From the NCBI RefSeq assembly GCF_026391055.1, contig NZ_JAPLET010000009.1, positions 124,001-188,000 on the forward strand: a stretch of DNA of 64,000 nt. Reading direction: 5' to 3'. Made by a program: the position numbers and the translations under genes. Below the pieces are notes generated by a model. The model saw only the letters and a program-made list of their open reading frames with translations. It was not told where the DNA came from and made no database searches. The stretch is from Spirosoma sp. (lineage in GTDB: Bacteria > Bacteroidota > Bacteroidia > Cytophagales > Spirosomataceae). Below, one piece after another: positions 46,157 through 56,400 of this stretch (the stretch's first letter is position 1; every line of letters begins with the position of its first letter).

Positions 46157-48092
46157 CTTGTGTATACGGAATAATGACCTCGAATGTGCTGCCTTTTCCG
46201 GGCTGGCTGTCAACCATGATCTGTCCGTGGTGCTCATCAACCATCTTCTTCACATAGCTGAGTCCCAGACCAAACCCTTTTACATCATGTCGGTTGCCGG
46301 TGGGTACCCGGTAAAATTTCTCAAAAATTCGGTTGGTCTGCTCTTTTGTCATGCCCACCCCCTGATCAGACACCGTAATACTTACCCCCTGAATCGTTTT
46401 GGCAGCGCCCGGCACCGCCGATGCATCGGAAAGGCTTCGGGTGCTGATCGTAATGTGCGGACTTTCGGGCGAGTACTTCAGGGCATTGTCAAGCAGGTTA
46501 TAAACAATGTTGGTCAGGTGCAGTTCATCCGCTTCTACCACTTCGCGGTCGGCATCGAAGTGCAGGTCGACTTCGCCCCCCCGCTGCTCGATTTGAAGCC
46601 CCAGGTTATTGAGCACTTTTTCGATAACGTCATGTACGTTTACGGGTGACAAATTGAGCTTGATTTCTCCCCGATCCAGCAGCGCCATTTGCAGCACTTT
46701 TTCGACGTGCGAACCCAGCCGCCGGGTTTCGTCCCGGATGATGCCCATGTACCTCGACAGGCGACCGGCCAGTTCATCGCCCGAAGAACCGGAGACTGGC
46801 TCTTTGTTCCAGGCTCCCCGGCTTGTACTCATCTGTTCCTGGGCCATTTCAACGGCCAGTGAAATCGTTGAAATAGGCGTTTTGAACTCGTGAGTCATAT
46901 TGTTGATAAAATCATTCTTGATATCGGCCAGCTTTTTTTGCTGAACAATGGTGCTGATGGCAATGTAAAAACACGCCAGGATAACCAGAATCAGTACAAC
47001 GGAGGCCCCGAACGTAAATCCCAACCGACTCAGGATAAACTGCTGCTGGGTCGGAAAATAAACATACACGTAATTTCCCCTTTCCATCAAGTTATTCGGG
47101 AAAAGAGCCGCTTTATAGCCACTGTTATCAAACTGCTGCGCTTCGATTCCCAGCGAGGTGAACAGAAACCGGGGGTGCTGGCGAGTCCGGACCGCGTAGG
47201 CAAACGGAATATCAATACCCCGCTCGGATAGCGACTGCCGAAGCAGTGTATCAAGTGCCAACCGGTTGACGCGATCTTCAATCGGGCGATCGGACATCAG
47301 CAACCCTTTCAGCACGTCCTTAATCATGTGCGACTGCTGCTCGGCCCGGTTTTGGCTTACACTGGCTGGGCGGGTGGGCAAACCGGGTTTCAAGGCAGCC
47401 ACCTTATCGTCCGGTTGTGTTTTTCGCTGTTGTGCAGCCCGGTGAAGCCGGTTTTTAGCCGCCCGAACCGATGAGTCCTGCCTTGCCTGATGCCCCACCT
47501 GATTGTTGATACGGGTTAATTCACTCGTCAGTACATTCTCGACCCATCGGTCAAACTGTTGCTGCTGAACTAACTGCGCCTGCCAGTCGCCTACAGCCAT
47601 CAGTTCATCCTGCTGCCGAAAAAACTCTTCAACAACGGCCATCTGTTCGGCCGAGAGCGGACGAACGATCGGGTGCAACACATCCGACTGAACAACCATC
47701 GTTCCGGCGGCCGTCATACCCGCTGGCAAACCATACCGAGCTGCCAACTGGTCTGTCGATGACGGCAGGGGGTGTTTAGCTTTAGTAAGCGGTTTTGTTT
47801 CGGAATGGGCGGGCTCCCCCGACGCTTTCGGTACCGTCCGCCCTTCTTTTTTGGCGATGGCCATCAGGCGGTCCTGCTGTTCGCGGGCCTGAACGCGCTG
47901 ATTAGTCTGGTAATAAATCTCCTGCCGCTCCAGCGCCCGAACCACCTCCTGCAGGGCATCCGTCACTTTATAGGCGAATTGTTCTTTCTGTAACTGTAAG
48001 GCGCTGTTGATCCAGTACAACTGCAACCCTACCAGTCCCAAAAGACCGATAGCCATCAGCGCGACAATCCAGCGTATGCGTTGTTTCGACAT
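46140..48092 (-). CDS. sensor histidine kinase (RprX-like)
   Basis: A 650-residue membrane kinase: TM1 at about 8-28, a large extracytoplasmic region at ~30-356 with long glutamine-rich helical parts, TM2 at about 357-380. The catalytic core follows: H-box HEFKTPISTISLAVEMAQ with H401, N-box NIVYNLLDNALKYS, G1 SDQGVGMTKEQ, F and G2 GFGLGLSYVKK. The sensor region has no named domain; its size suggests it detects an envelope signal. It phosphorylates the regulator encoded 77 bases downstream. It is divergent from a secreted T9SS protein gene. Confidence 0.95.
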   Translation of the reverse strand: MSKQRIRWIVALMAIGLLGLVGLQLYWINSALQLQKEQFAYKVTDALQEVVRALERQEIYYQTNQRVQAREQQDRLMAIAKKEGRTVPKASGEPAHSETKPLTKAKHPLPSSTDQLAARYGLPAGMTAAGTMVVQSDVLHPIVRPLSAEQMAVVEEFFRQQDELMAVGDWQAQLVQQQQFDRWVENVLTSELTRINNQVGHQARQDSSVRAAKNRLHRAAQQRKTQPDDKVAALKPGLPTRPASVSQNRAEQQSHMIKDVLKGLLMSDRPIEDRVNRLALDTLLRQSLSERGIDIPFAYAVRTRQHPRFLFTSLGIEAQQFDNSGYKAALFPNNLMERGNYVYVYFPTQQQFILSRLGFTFGASVVLILVILACFYIAISTIVQQKKLADIKNDFINNMTHEFKTPISTISLAVEMAQEQMSTSRGAWNKEPVSGSSGDELAGRLSRYMGIIRDETRRLGSHVEKVLQMALLDRGEIKLNLSPVNVHDVIEKVLNNLGLQIEQRGGEVDLHFDADREVVEADELHLTNIVYNLLDNALKYSPESPHITISTRSLSDASAVPGAAKTIQGVSITVSDQGVGMTKEQTNRIFEKFYRVPTGNRHDVKGFGLGLSYVKKMVDEHHGQIMVDSQPGKGSTFEVIIPYTQDLVVK

Positions 48093-48259
48093 TTTTTTAC
48101 TCGCTCATGCAACCTTCAGCCAACTTTGTCATCTATAGAAACGTAACCTGAAGGGTTAGTAAAAGTACGAACCGACCCGGCTATACATTGGCTCGTTAAC
48201 AAACTTTAACAAGCCCTATATCAATCCGTTTGGCAACTTATCGTTCACTCGTTTCTACT

Positions 48260-49084
48260 ATGAAAAAAACAGTTTTTGCCGGATACCAGTTCGCATCGAC
48301 CCTGTTGCTGGCCGTTGCGTTGAGCAGTGCTGCCTTTGCTCAGAAGCCGGACAGCCCCGCCAAAAAATCAGATAAAGGCGAAGTAAACATCCGAATTATT
48401 GAACGCAACGGTGGTGAAGTTCGGGAAATTGAACGCACCTACCGGATGGATGGTATGAACGACCCCGACCGGGATAAGCTGGTGATGAAACTGGTCGATT
48501 CCCTGAAAGCGACCCGTAAAGACGGCGGTAAACACCAGATGACCATTATCATCGAAGATGGTACCGGCGATCGTGTGGTGACGCGGGAGCGTGTCACACC
48601 CAACAAACGGCGTGCACCGGCCGATGCCTACGCCCAGCGAAACAAACAGCCCCGAAACGATCAGGATTTCTGGAACAACCAGACCTGGCGGTATGAATTC
48701 CGGCGCGGAACGGATTCACTTGCCGATCAGCTTAACCGGCTAAAATTAACGATTCCCCGTGATTTCGACCGGCAGTTGGTTCGCCCGTTTGAAGACTGGG
48801 CCCGGAATGTTGGTGGCAAGCCATCCACCATCCGCGGATTGGATGCGTTTCCGAACAACCCGGATCATGACCAGTTGAACGTTCGGTTTACGGCACCAGC
48901 CAAAGGCGATGTTACCATTTTTGTGACAAACCCTAAAGGTAAAGAGGTGGCCCGCCGGGATATAAAAGACTTCTCGGGCGAATTTGTTGGGCAGATCGAC
49001 CTGGGCAAAAAGCCGCAGGGCGTCTATTTTATTACCGTCACCCAGAATGAAGACGGTGCTGTGAAGCGGATTATTGTAGAGTAG
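48260..49084 (+). CDS. secreted protein with type IX secretion sorting tail
   Basis: A 274-residue protein: a signal peptide (MKKTVFAGYQFASTLLLAVALSSAAFAQ), a charged, helical central part rich in basic and acidic residues, and a C-terminal type A sorting domain. The tail includes AFPNNPDHDQLNVRFTAP, VTIFVTNPKGKEVARRDIK and GVYFITVTQNEDGAVKRIIVE. I chose ATG at 48260 at the signal peptide over a TTG 10 codons upstream. The tail directs outer-membrane export and surface attachment. It is divergent from the kinase gene and so could be a target of that system. The function of the mature part is unknown. Confidence 0.8.
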   Translation: MKKTVFAGYQFASTLLLAVALSSAAFAQKPDSPAKKSDKGEVNIRIIERNGGEVREIERTYRMDGMNDPDRDKLVMKLVDSLKATRKDGGKHQMTIIIEDGTGDRVVTRERVTPNKRRAPADAYAQRNKQPRNDQDFWNNQTWRYEFRRGTDSLADQLNRLKLTIPRDFDRQLVRPFEDWARNVGGKPSTIRGLDAFPNNPDHDQLNVRFTAPAKGDVTIFVTNPKGKEVARRDIKDFSGEFVGQIDLGKKPQGVYFITVTQNEDGAVKRIIVE

Positions 49085-49158
49085 TGGAGTGGGTGAAGTG
49101 AGTAAGCAGTTGGCGCCTGTGTTAATCAGCCCCCCTTTACTCACTACACCCACTCCAC
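49084..49158. repeat. 22-bp near-perfect inverted repeat
   Basis: GTGGAGTGGGTGAAGTGAGT begins the arm 49084-49105, and 49137-49158 is its inverse with one mismatch; the loop is 31 bases. It touches the last base of the upstream stop codon. No T-tract follows. It belongs to the same GTGAA-rich repeat style as those at 46070 and 63917. Confidence 0.75.
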
Positions 49159-49205
49159 TTACTTCCCCAAATCAAAAAATATTTTAAAAAATATAGTACT
49201 ATGTA

Positions 49206-49237
49206 TTGCAAGATACCAAATTAAACCCATAACTTTG
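49206..49237 (+). promoter_or_regulatory. Bacteroidota-type promoter
   Basis: TTG at 49206-49208, a 21-base spacer and TAACTTTG at 49230-49237 match the consensus. The -7 box ends 24 bases before the ATG at 49262, supporting the small gene there. Confidence 0.7.
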
Positions 49238-49261
49238 TATTGTTATTTAGAAGCAAAGGTC

Positions 49262-49507
49262 ATGAAAACTCTCTTCGTCATCGGCATTTTATTTGTAGGC
49301 ATCAGCGGACAGGCGTTCAGCATGGGGCATCCACACAACATGTTTGCGGCCCGGAAGCAGATGCGGGCGAAATCGTCGGCATCGGTAGCAAAAAACAAAA
49401 CGACGGTTTCAGCTTGCTGGCAACAAACAGTTCAAACAACAAAAGTAGCCATCAGCGAGCGTCTGATAGCCGCGCTGACCAATGTGCGACCAGCGCGGCC
49501 CTATTGA
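49262..49507 (+). CDS. small secreted protein of unknown function
   Basis: An 81-residue protein with a likely signal peptide (MKTLFVIGILFVGISGQAFS, cleavage after AFS), followed by a basic, Ala/Ser/Thr/Lys-rich stretch (GHPHNMFAARKQMRAKSSASVAKNK) and a C-terminal helix. A well-placed promoter supports the gene. No family is recognised. In its leader frame, translation could start 9 codons earlier, but that would bury the signal peptide. Confidence 0.55.
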   Translation: MKTLFVIGILFVGISGQAFSMGHPHNMFAARKQMRAKSSASVAKNKTTVSACWQQTVQTTKVAISERLIAALTNVRPARPY

Positions 49508-50033
49508 GTCAACATCCGTATTGAGAAGCCTGTCACGCGTTACTCGTTTTATAGAGTAAGCCGTAATCAGGTCTGATTTGCTGTGCTTGCAACTCTTCCC
49601 GGTTCAACTAGTTGTCAGAAAATAACTTACTGGTTTTTGCATTGCCCATCGATGGGCTTTTTTTATTTTGTTGCTGTCAGTTTCTCTTCCTTCTCGCCCC
49701 AAAGACAGCGCTTGTCTACCCGGGGCCAACTCTCCGAAAAATAAATTAACCGAATTACTTACCGACAAGTACCCGGTTAAAAGGGTTATTTACTTGCCAC
49801 TATTTTTTGCTGTCAGGTATATTTAATGCACTGATTTACTGGACTAAATATAATCCTGCTTATACATTTAATATTGTATTAATCGAGCACAGTAAACTAT
49901 TTGGCAATACTATTTCGTTAAAAAATTAGACAATTCAACGATTTTCTATGGTTTACGATGGTCATTGGCTATTTTTATGGTTTGGCCTGTGACTGCCGCC
50001 AGATGATCGTTACTTTTTACTTACTGAGTGCCC
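49508..50033. other. 526-base gap with one terminator
   Basis: Apart from the terminator at 49644, no gene is seen. The stretch 49740-50000 is AT-rich, and probably includes the promoter and leader of the GH3 fusion gene. No -7 box fits well; TATTTTTA near 49969 is the closest. Confidence 0.5.
49644..49664 (+). terminator. intrinsic terminator
   Basis: GCCCATC and GATGGGC are adjacent inverted copies at 49644-49657, followed by seven T then ATTTT. It lies 136 bases after the small secreted protein gene and would end that transcript. Confidence 0.8.
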
Positions 50034-53000
50034 ATGCGGAACATTGTTTTAAGACCAATTTTACTCGTCGGCCTCCTGCTCGTCAGTTTGCTAACTGCTC
50101 TTGGCTTCACTAAGCCGGGTCGTAACATCTGGACGAGAATTGCCTCAAAAGCGACGCATCGAGCAATAGCCAGGCGGCCTGTAGCCGTTGCGCCCAAGGC
50201 GGTTATCTCCGCTTATAAATTCGGGCTCGCAGCCAAGCCGGTTGAGGTGTTTGCTATGTCTGATAGTGGCCAGCAGTGGGTAGACAGCGTCTTCCATACG
50301 CTTACCCCCGAGCAGAAAATTGGTCAGTTCTTCATGGTGGCAACTTTCTCCAATCGTCACGACAATCATTATCAATACATTGAACACCTCATTCAGACAA
50401 ATCACATTGGTGGTCTGATCTTCTTCCAGGGTGGTCCCTACCGGCAGGCTATTCTGACAAACCGCTACCAGGCAGCATCTAAGGTTCCCTTACTCATCGG
50501 CATTGATGGCGAATGGGGGTTAGGTATGCGGCTGGACAGTACCATGAATTTCCCCAAGCAAATGTCGCTGGGAGCTATCCGTAATAATGAGCTGATCTAC
50601 CGTATGGGCGCCGAAATTGGGCGGCAGTGCCAGCGGCTGGGTATTCATATCAATTTTGCCCCTGTATCCGACATTAACAGCAATCCGGCAAATCCGGTTA
50701 TTGGTGTTCGCTCTTTTGGGGAGTCTAAAGAAAATGTTGCCCTGAAAGCATCGGCCTACATGCGGGGATTGCAGCAGACCCGCGTCATTGCCACCGCCAA
50801 GCATTTTCCGGGCCACGGCGATACCAACGCTGATTCGCACCACACGCTGCCCACCGTTAGCCGGTCGTCGGAGCAGATGCGCGATATTGACCTATATCCT
50901 TTCCGTAAACTTATTGCCGACAGTTTGATGGGCGTTGTTACCGGTCACCTGCACGTACCGGTGATGGACAATACCCCCGCACTAGCCGCTACGCTGTCGG
51001 AAAAGATTGTTACTGAACTGCTTAAGAAAGAGCTGGGTTTCCGGGGGCTGGTCTTTACTGATGCCATGAATATGGGCGGTATTAGTCGGTCGCCCAAGGC
51101 AATAGACGTTAATCTCCGCGCTCTGATTGCCGGTAATGATATTTTGCTTTACCCGGAAAACGTTCGGGAGGCAACTCTAAACATTCTGAATGCCGTTCAG
51201 CAGGGAGTCATCACTCAGGAATTTATCGACGAAAAAGTCAAGAAAATCCTTCGCGCTAAATACTGGGTTGGTCTACATCACTATAAACCCATTAATCTGG
51301 CGGGCCTGTCAGCGGAACTTAACTCACCGGAAGCGCAGCTGTTGAAGCAGGAACTCTGCGAACAGTCGGTAACCGTTATCGACAACAAGAGAGATATTCT
51401 GCCGCTAAAGCAACTGGATACCCTCAAACTGGCTTCTGTGGCCATTGGGGCCGAACCGGGGAACGTCTTTCAGAAAACCTTGACTCAATACGCTCCGTTC
51501 CAGACACTGGCCTATCCGGAAAAGCCCGTTTCAGAAGCTGACCTTTCCCATATCGTGGCGCAACTCACCGAAGCCAACACGGTTGTGGTGAGCTTTCACC
51601 GAATGAGTGAGTCGGGTCTTCGGAAATACGGCATTACGAAACCCTCCCTCGACTTAATTACCAAGCTGAAGCAGCAAGGGAAAAAAGTTATTGTAACGGC
51701 CTTTGGCTCGCCTTATAGCCTGCCTCAGTTCTCTGCAGCCGACGCCCTGATTTGCGCTTATCAGGAGCTCGACGATATGCAGCGGGTTGTTCCCCAGGTT
51801 TTGTTTGGCGGACTGGGAGCAAAAGGTATGCTGCCCATCTCGACGGGTGATCTGAAAGTTGGTCTTGGGCATACGCTCAACCCGGAGGGGCGGTTATCGA
51901 CAGGCTCGCCGGAGAGCGTTGGCATGAAAACGACAGTGCTGAATCAGATCGACGCCATTGCGCAGGGAGCAGTTAAAAACCATGTGGTACCCGGTTGTGA
52001 GATTCTGGTTGCCCGAAAAGGCAAAATCGTTTACAGCAAAAACTTTGGTGCGTTAACCTACGCAGCCGGTGCCGAAAAAGTAACCGACGAAACTTTGTAT
52101 GACCTGGCGTCGCTGACAAAAGTGCTGGCTACGCTACAGTCGGTCATGATTTTGTATGACCGCAAACAGATCGATCTGACCCAGAAAGCATCGCTGTATC
52201 TGCCGGAACTGCGCAATACGAACAAACAGAATATCACCCTTCAGGACCTGCTCTGGCACCAGTCGGGCATGGTTTCTTTTTACCCGACTACCTGGGATCG
52301 TACCCGCTTACCGGGTGGGGGGCTGAAAGCCGAGTACTACGGAGCCGTTCGGGATAGTCTGCACACGCTTCAGATTGCGCCAACCCTCTGGGGCGTTCCG
52401 GCGCTGAAAGATTCTGTCTGGAAGTGGGTCGTTCAATCGCCCATGTCGCGCAAGACGGACGAATCGGGAAAACCAGCGTTCGTTTACAGTGACCTCAATT
52501 TCCTGACACTACAGAAGATTGTTGAGCGCGTTAGTAAACAGCCTCTGGATAAGTTCGTTACCGAAAATGTATATAAGCCGTTAGGGCTTCACCAGCTTGG
52601 GTTTACGCCCCTGCAACGGTTGCCAAACCCGCAATGCGCCCCCACCGAACAGGATACGTATTACAGAAACCAGCTTCTGGTAGGTACGGTGCACGATCAG
52701 ATGGCCGCCGTGCAGGGCGGGATTTCCGGCCATGCCGGGCTGTTTGGCAATGCCCGTGACATTGCCACGCTACTACAGATGAATTTACAGAAAGGCGTGT
52801 ATGGCGACGAGCGGATTTTCCAGCCGATGACGGTGCCTTATTTTACCCAAACCCTAAGCCATCGTAGCCATCGCGCTCTGGGCTGGGATAAGCCCAACCC
52901 TGAAAGTGCCAGCAGCGTGTACATGGCTCAGCAGGCTTCGGCCCGTTCATTCGGACACACGGGTTTTACCGGCAATGTGGTTTGGGTCGATCCTGATCAG

Positions 53001-53117
53001 GACTTGATATTTGTTTTTCTTTCGAATCGTATCTACCCAACTGCCGGAAACAATTCAATCAACACAACAAAACTCCGTCGACGCATTCACGAAGTTATTT
53101 ATAGTGCTATTCAGTAA
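50034..53117 (+). CDS. GH3 beta-N-acetylhexosaminidase fused to a serine hydrolase
   Basis: A 1,027-residue two-domain enzyme. An N-terminal hydrophobic segment (VLRPILLVGLLLVSLLTALGF) exports or anchors it. The GH3 domain (~70-420) carries KHFPGHGDTNADSHHTLP near 256-273 and nucleophile D343 in TDAMNMGG, the NagZ-type pattern. A GH3-like C-domain spans ~430-610. From ~630 a class C beta-lactamase/DD-peptidase-like domain follows: SLTK (S693, K696), YSDLNF, and FGHTGFTG near the end. It probably trims peptidoglycan glycans and peptides in the periplasm. ATG at 50034 is preferred over GTG at 50028. Confidence 0.93.
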   Translation: MRNIVLRPILLVGLLLVSLLTALGFTKPGRNIWTRIASKATHRAIARRPVAVAPKAVISAYKFGLAAKPVEVFAMSDSGQQWVDSVFHTLTPEQKIGQFFMVATFSNRHDNHYQYIEHLIQTNHIGGLIFFQGGPYRQAILTNRYQAASKVPLLIGIDGEWGLGMRLDSTMNFPKQMSLGAIRNNELIYRMGAEIGRQCQRLGIHINFAPVSDINSNPANPVIGVRSFGESKENVALKASAYMRGLQQTRVIATAKHFPGHGDTNADSHHTLPTVSRSSEQMRDIDLYPFRKLIADSLMGVVTGHLHVPVMDNTPALAATLSEKIVTELLKKELGFRGLVFTDAMNMGGISRSPKAIDVNLRALIAGNDILLYPENVREATLNILNAVQQGVITQEFIDEKVKKILRAKYWVGLHHYKPINLAGLSAELNSPEAQLLKQELCEQSVTVIDNKRDILPLKQLDTLKLASVAIGAEPGNVFQKTLTQYAPFQTLAYPEKPVSEADLSHIVAQLTEANTVVVSFHRMSESGLRKYGITKPSLDLITKLKQQGKKVIVTAFGSPYSLPQFSAADALICAYQELDDMQRVVPQVLFGGLGAKGMLPISTGDLKVGLGHTLNPEGRLSTGSPESVGMKTTVLNQIDAIAQGAVKNHVVPGCEILVARKGKIVYSKNFGALTYAAGAEKVTDETLYDLASLTKVLATLQSVMILYDRKQIDLTQKASLYLPELRNTNKQNITLQDLLWHQSGMVSFYPTTWDRTRLPGGGLKAEYYGAVRDSLHTLQIAPTLWGVPALKDSVWKWVVQSPMSRKTDESGKPAFVYSDLNFLTLQKIVERVSKQPLDKFVTENVYKPLGLHQLGFTPLQRLPNPQCAPTEQDTYYRNQLLVGTVHDQMAAVQGGISGHAGLFGNARDIATLLQMNLQKGVYGDERIFQPMTVPYFTQTLSHRSHRALGWDKPNPESASSVYMAQQASARSFGHTGFTGNVVWVDPDQDLIFVFLSNRIYPTAGNNSINTTKLRRRIHEVIYSAIQ

Positions 53118-53177
53118 CTGATTTAGTATCTTTTCAGAAGTAATTACAACCGGAAAGAACCTTTTAAAGGCTAGCAG

Positions 53178-53204
53178 GCCACTTCCTACAGGGAGTGGCT
53201 TTTT
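53178..53204 (+). terminator. intrinsic terminator after GH3 fusion gene
   Basis: GCCACTTCC at 53178-53186 pairs with GGGAGTGGC (53191-53199) with one G-T pair, followed by five T and CATT. It lies 61 bases after the stop codon. Confidence 0.8.
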
Positions 53205-53370
53205 CATTGATACAAGTGCCTCAACCTGCCTGTTTATCGAATACGGGGCACTTCATCTATACATAAGCGCGAAATTACTCGTCTACGGTTACCTCTTTTT
53301 AGGCGAGCAGGAGTATCTGCTGTGGCTGGATTACGACTTAGTGAACTCGTTAAATCGTCCATAAATGCAT

Positions 53371-53378
53371 TAACTTTA
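53371..53378 (+). promoter_or_regulatory. possible -7 box for T9SS repeat protein
   Basis: TAACTTTA fits TAnnTTTG at seven of eight positions and lies 28 bases before the ATG at 53406. The -33 element is not clear. Confidence 0.35.
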
Positions 53379-53405
53379 GGCGTTTAATTGATTTACTCTT
53401 TACTT

Positions 53406-56400
53406 ATGAAGGGACGTATATTATACTCCTGTTTACTTACCTGGATATGCATTGCCGGGCTAACTAACCAAAGTCTGGCACAGACAATAACCAGTGTCAC
53501 CTTTCCTGCAGCAACCGTATGCCCGGGCAGCGACGTTACCGTATCGTATACCATAAGTGGTACGTTCAATGCCGGCAATACATTTACAGCCTTTTTGTCC
53601 AACTCGGCAGGCACGTCATTCCCGACTAGCGTAGGGTCTGTGTCCAGTAGAGTTGCCGGGACAATCACGGCTAGAATTCCTGCGGGAACGACTAACGGAT
53701 CAGGCTATTTAATTCGTGTTGTTGCGAGTAACCCGAACGTGAATGCAACAAGCGCCAGCCAGCTTACAATTTCGGCTCCATCGGCTCCCGGCGTAACACC
53801 CCCTCCTGCCTATTGCCAGGGCGATGCGGCATCAGCACTTGTTGCGACAGCCACTTCGGGAGCTACGTTAAGATGGTATGGAACGGATCAGACGGGGGGT
53901 ACCTCATCACCTGTTGCGCCTATCCCCGGCACAACGACTGTTGGTAGTACAACCTATTATGTAAGCCAGGTGGTGGGTGGCTGCGAAGGGCCACGCTCCG
54001 GTATCGTTGTCACGGTAAAAGGCAAACCCGGCGCGCCAGGTGTTAGTGGTATAAATTACTGTGTTGGCCAGACAGCAGGTTCGCTAACGGCCTCACCAGC
54101 AGCAGGCGGTACACTGAACTGGTATGGTACCAGCGCATCGAGTGGATCAGCGTCATCAGTGGCGCCTGTCCCTTCCACAGGATCAGCGGGCACAACAACG
54201 TACTATGTCAGTCAAACAGTAGACGGCTGCGAAGGACCACGTGCCGGTCTGGTCGTAACGGTAAATGGTATACCTTCTGCCCCAACAACTACCGCACCCT
54301 CTCCTTACTGCGAAGGCGCTACTGCCCTGGCCCTGTCGGCAACACCCTCCGCGGGCGGAACCTTACGATGGTATGGTACAGCAGCAACAGGCGGCACATC
54401 AGTAACTAATGCTACCACACCCAATACATCGATCGTTGGTACCACCAACTACTACGTTAGTCAGGCAGTAAACAATTGTGAGAGCCCACGGGCCGCCATT
54501 CCTGTAATAGTGCGGGCAAGCCCTTCAGCTCCGGCAACTACATCTGCTCCTGATTACTGCCAGAACCAAACGGCGAGTGCCCTGGTCGCAACACCAGCTG
54601 CGGGGGCAACCTTGAACTGGTATGGAACGGCCGCCAGCGGTGGTGCAGCCTCGGCAATAGCGTCTGTACCTGCAACAAACCAGGCCGGAACATTTACCTA
54701 TTATGTTAGCCAGACAGCAAACGGCTGCGAAGGTCCCCGTGCCTCCATATCGGTTACGATTAAGGGTACGCCCGGTGCACCAACCGTCTCAAGCCCGCTT
54801 ATTGCCTGCCAGAATCGGCCGGGTTATTCGTTGACGGCCACTCCGTCTGGCGGAGGTACGCTAAACTGGTATGGTACGTCGGCTACGGGTGGTACCTCTA
54901 CTGCCACTGCTCCTACGCTGTCAACTGTATCATTAGGGTCAACAAACTATTATGTCAGCCAGTCTGTAAACGGATGTGAAGGGGCGCGTGCCCTCATCAC
55001 CGTTACGGTTAACGCCGTGCCAGCCGCCCCGGTTGCCACCGCCCCTTCTCCCTACTGTGAGGGTACTACGGCCGTAGCACTAACCGCTACAGGGCAGAAT
55101 CTGAAATGGTACGGCACCGCAGCAACGGGTGGTACCGGTTCCAGCAGCCCTACAATTCCCACCACCGCTCTACTCGGGCCAACGAATTATTTCGTCAGTC
55201 AAACAGTAAGCGGCTGCGAGAGCGAGCGGACGAGTATTCTGGTCGTTGTAAAAGATACACCGGCTGCTCCTGGCGTATCGGCTGTCGAGTTTTGCCAGGA
55301 AGCAGCACTACCGGTACTGGCAGCGACCCCGGTTCCTACGGCTACAATCAATTGGTACGGTACCTCCTCAACCGGTGGAACAGCCTCGACAACAGCACCA
55401 GTGCCAAGCAAAACAGCGGTTGGCACTACCGTTTATTACGTCAGCCAGACACTGGATGGTTGTGAAGGGCCCCGTGCTTCGTTGAACGTACGCGTCAAAG
55501 CAACACCTAGTGCCCCTGGCGTCGCTGCTGTCAGTTACTGCAATAACAGCCAGGCACAGCCCCTGACCGCTACCGCTGCGGGGCCGACACTCAAATGGTT
55601 TGATGCCGCCGACAAATTACTTACCGGGGCTCCAACACCCAATACAGGCAGCGTAGGCGACCAGACGTTTAAAGTATCACAGATATCGAGCGAAAATTGC
55701 GAGAGTCCCAGAGCTACCATAACCGTTACGATTAAACCATTACCTGCTCCTCCCGGTGTTAAGCCACTTACTTACTGCCAGAAGCAAATAGACCAGATTC
55801 AACAGAATGTAACACCGCTGGAGGCTGCAGGATCGAATCTGAAATGGTCGCTCAGTGACGGAAATCCATTCTCCAGCCCACCTACTCCTTCTATTGATAA
55901 AGCCGGTACTCAGATTTTCCTGGTCACGCAAACGGTAAACGGCTGCACGAGTTCAGCGGCACGGCTGGAAGTATCGGTGCTAACGCCTGCAATTCCTACC
56001 GTAATAAAGCCAGTAGTTACCTATTGTATCAATGACCGGGCGGTGCCGCTGGAAGCTAGTACGAACGAAACAGGTGCCCAGCTAAGATGGGTAGACCCGG
56101 CGGGTAATGTTACCGTCAACGCACCCACTCCCCCAACCCTGAATAAAAACGTGCAGGAAGGTGGCGACGCGTTCTATGTTTATCAGATCGCTAACTACGG
56201 ATGCGCCAGTGCCCGGGCCACCGTTCGGGTCGTTGTCAACACCCCCCCAACGCTGGCTCTGGCAGCGCCGGTTGCATCCGTAAATCTTGGTCAGCGAGCA
56301 CCTTTGCAACTTAAATTTACCGGTGCCGGGCCATACAGCTACAGCCTCACAGAGGGGTACTCAGGCCAGGCGCGGACAGATACAACCATCTCCGTCTTAC

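Noticed and set aside
53800..56250. Tandem repeats that might suggest a CRISPR-like or minisatellite array
   Set aside because: The period is about 240 bases, in frame, and encodes a repeated Ig-like domain; no short direct repeats with unique spacers.
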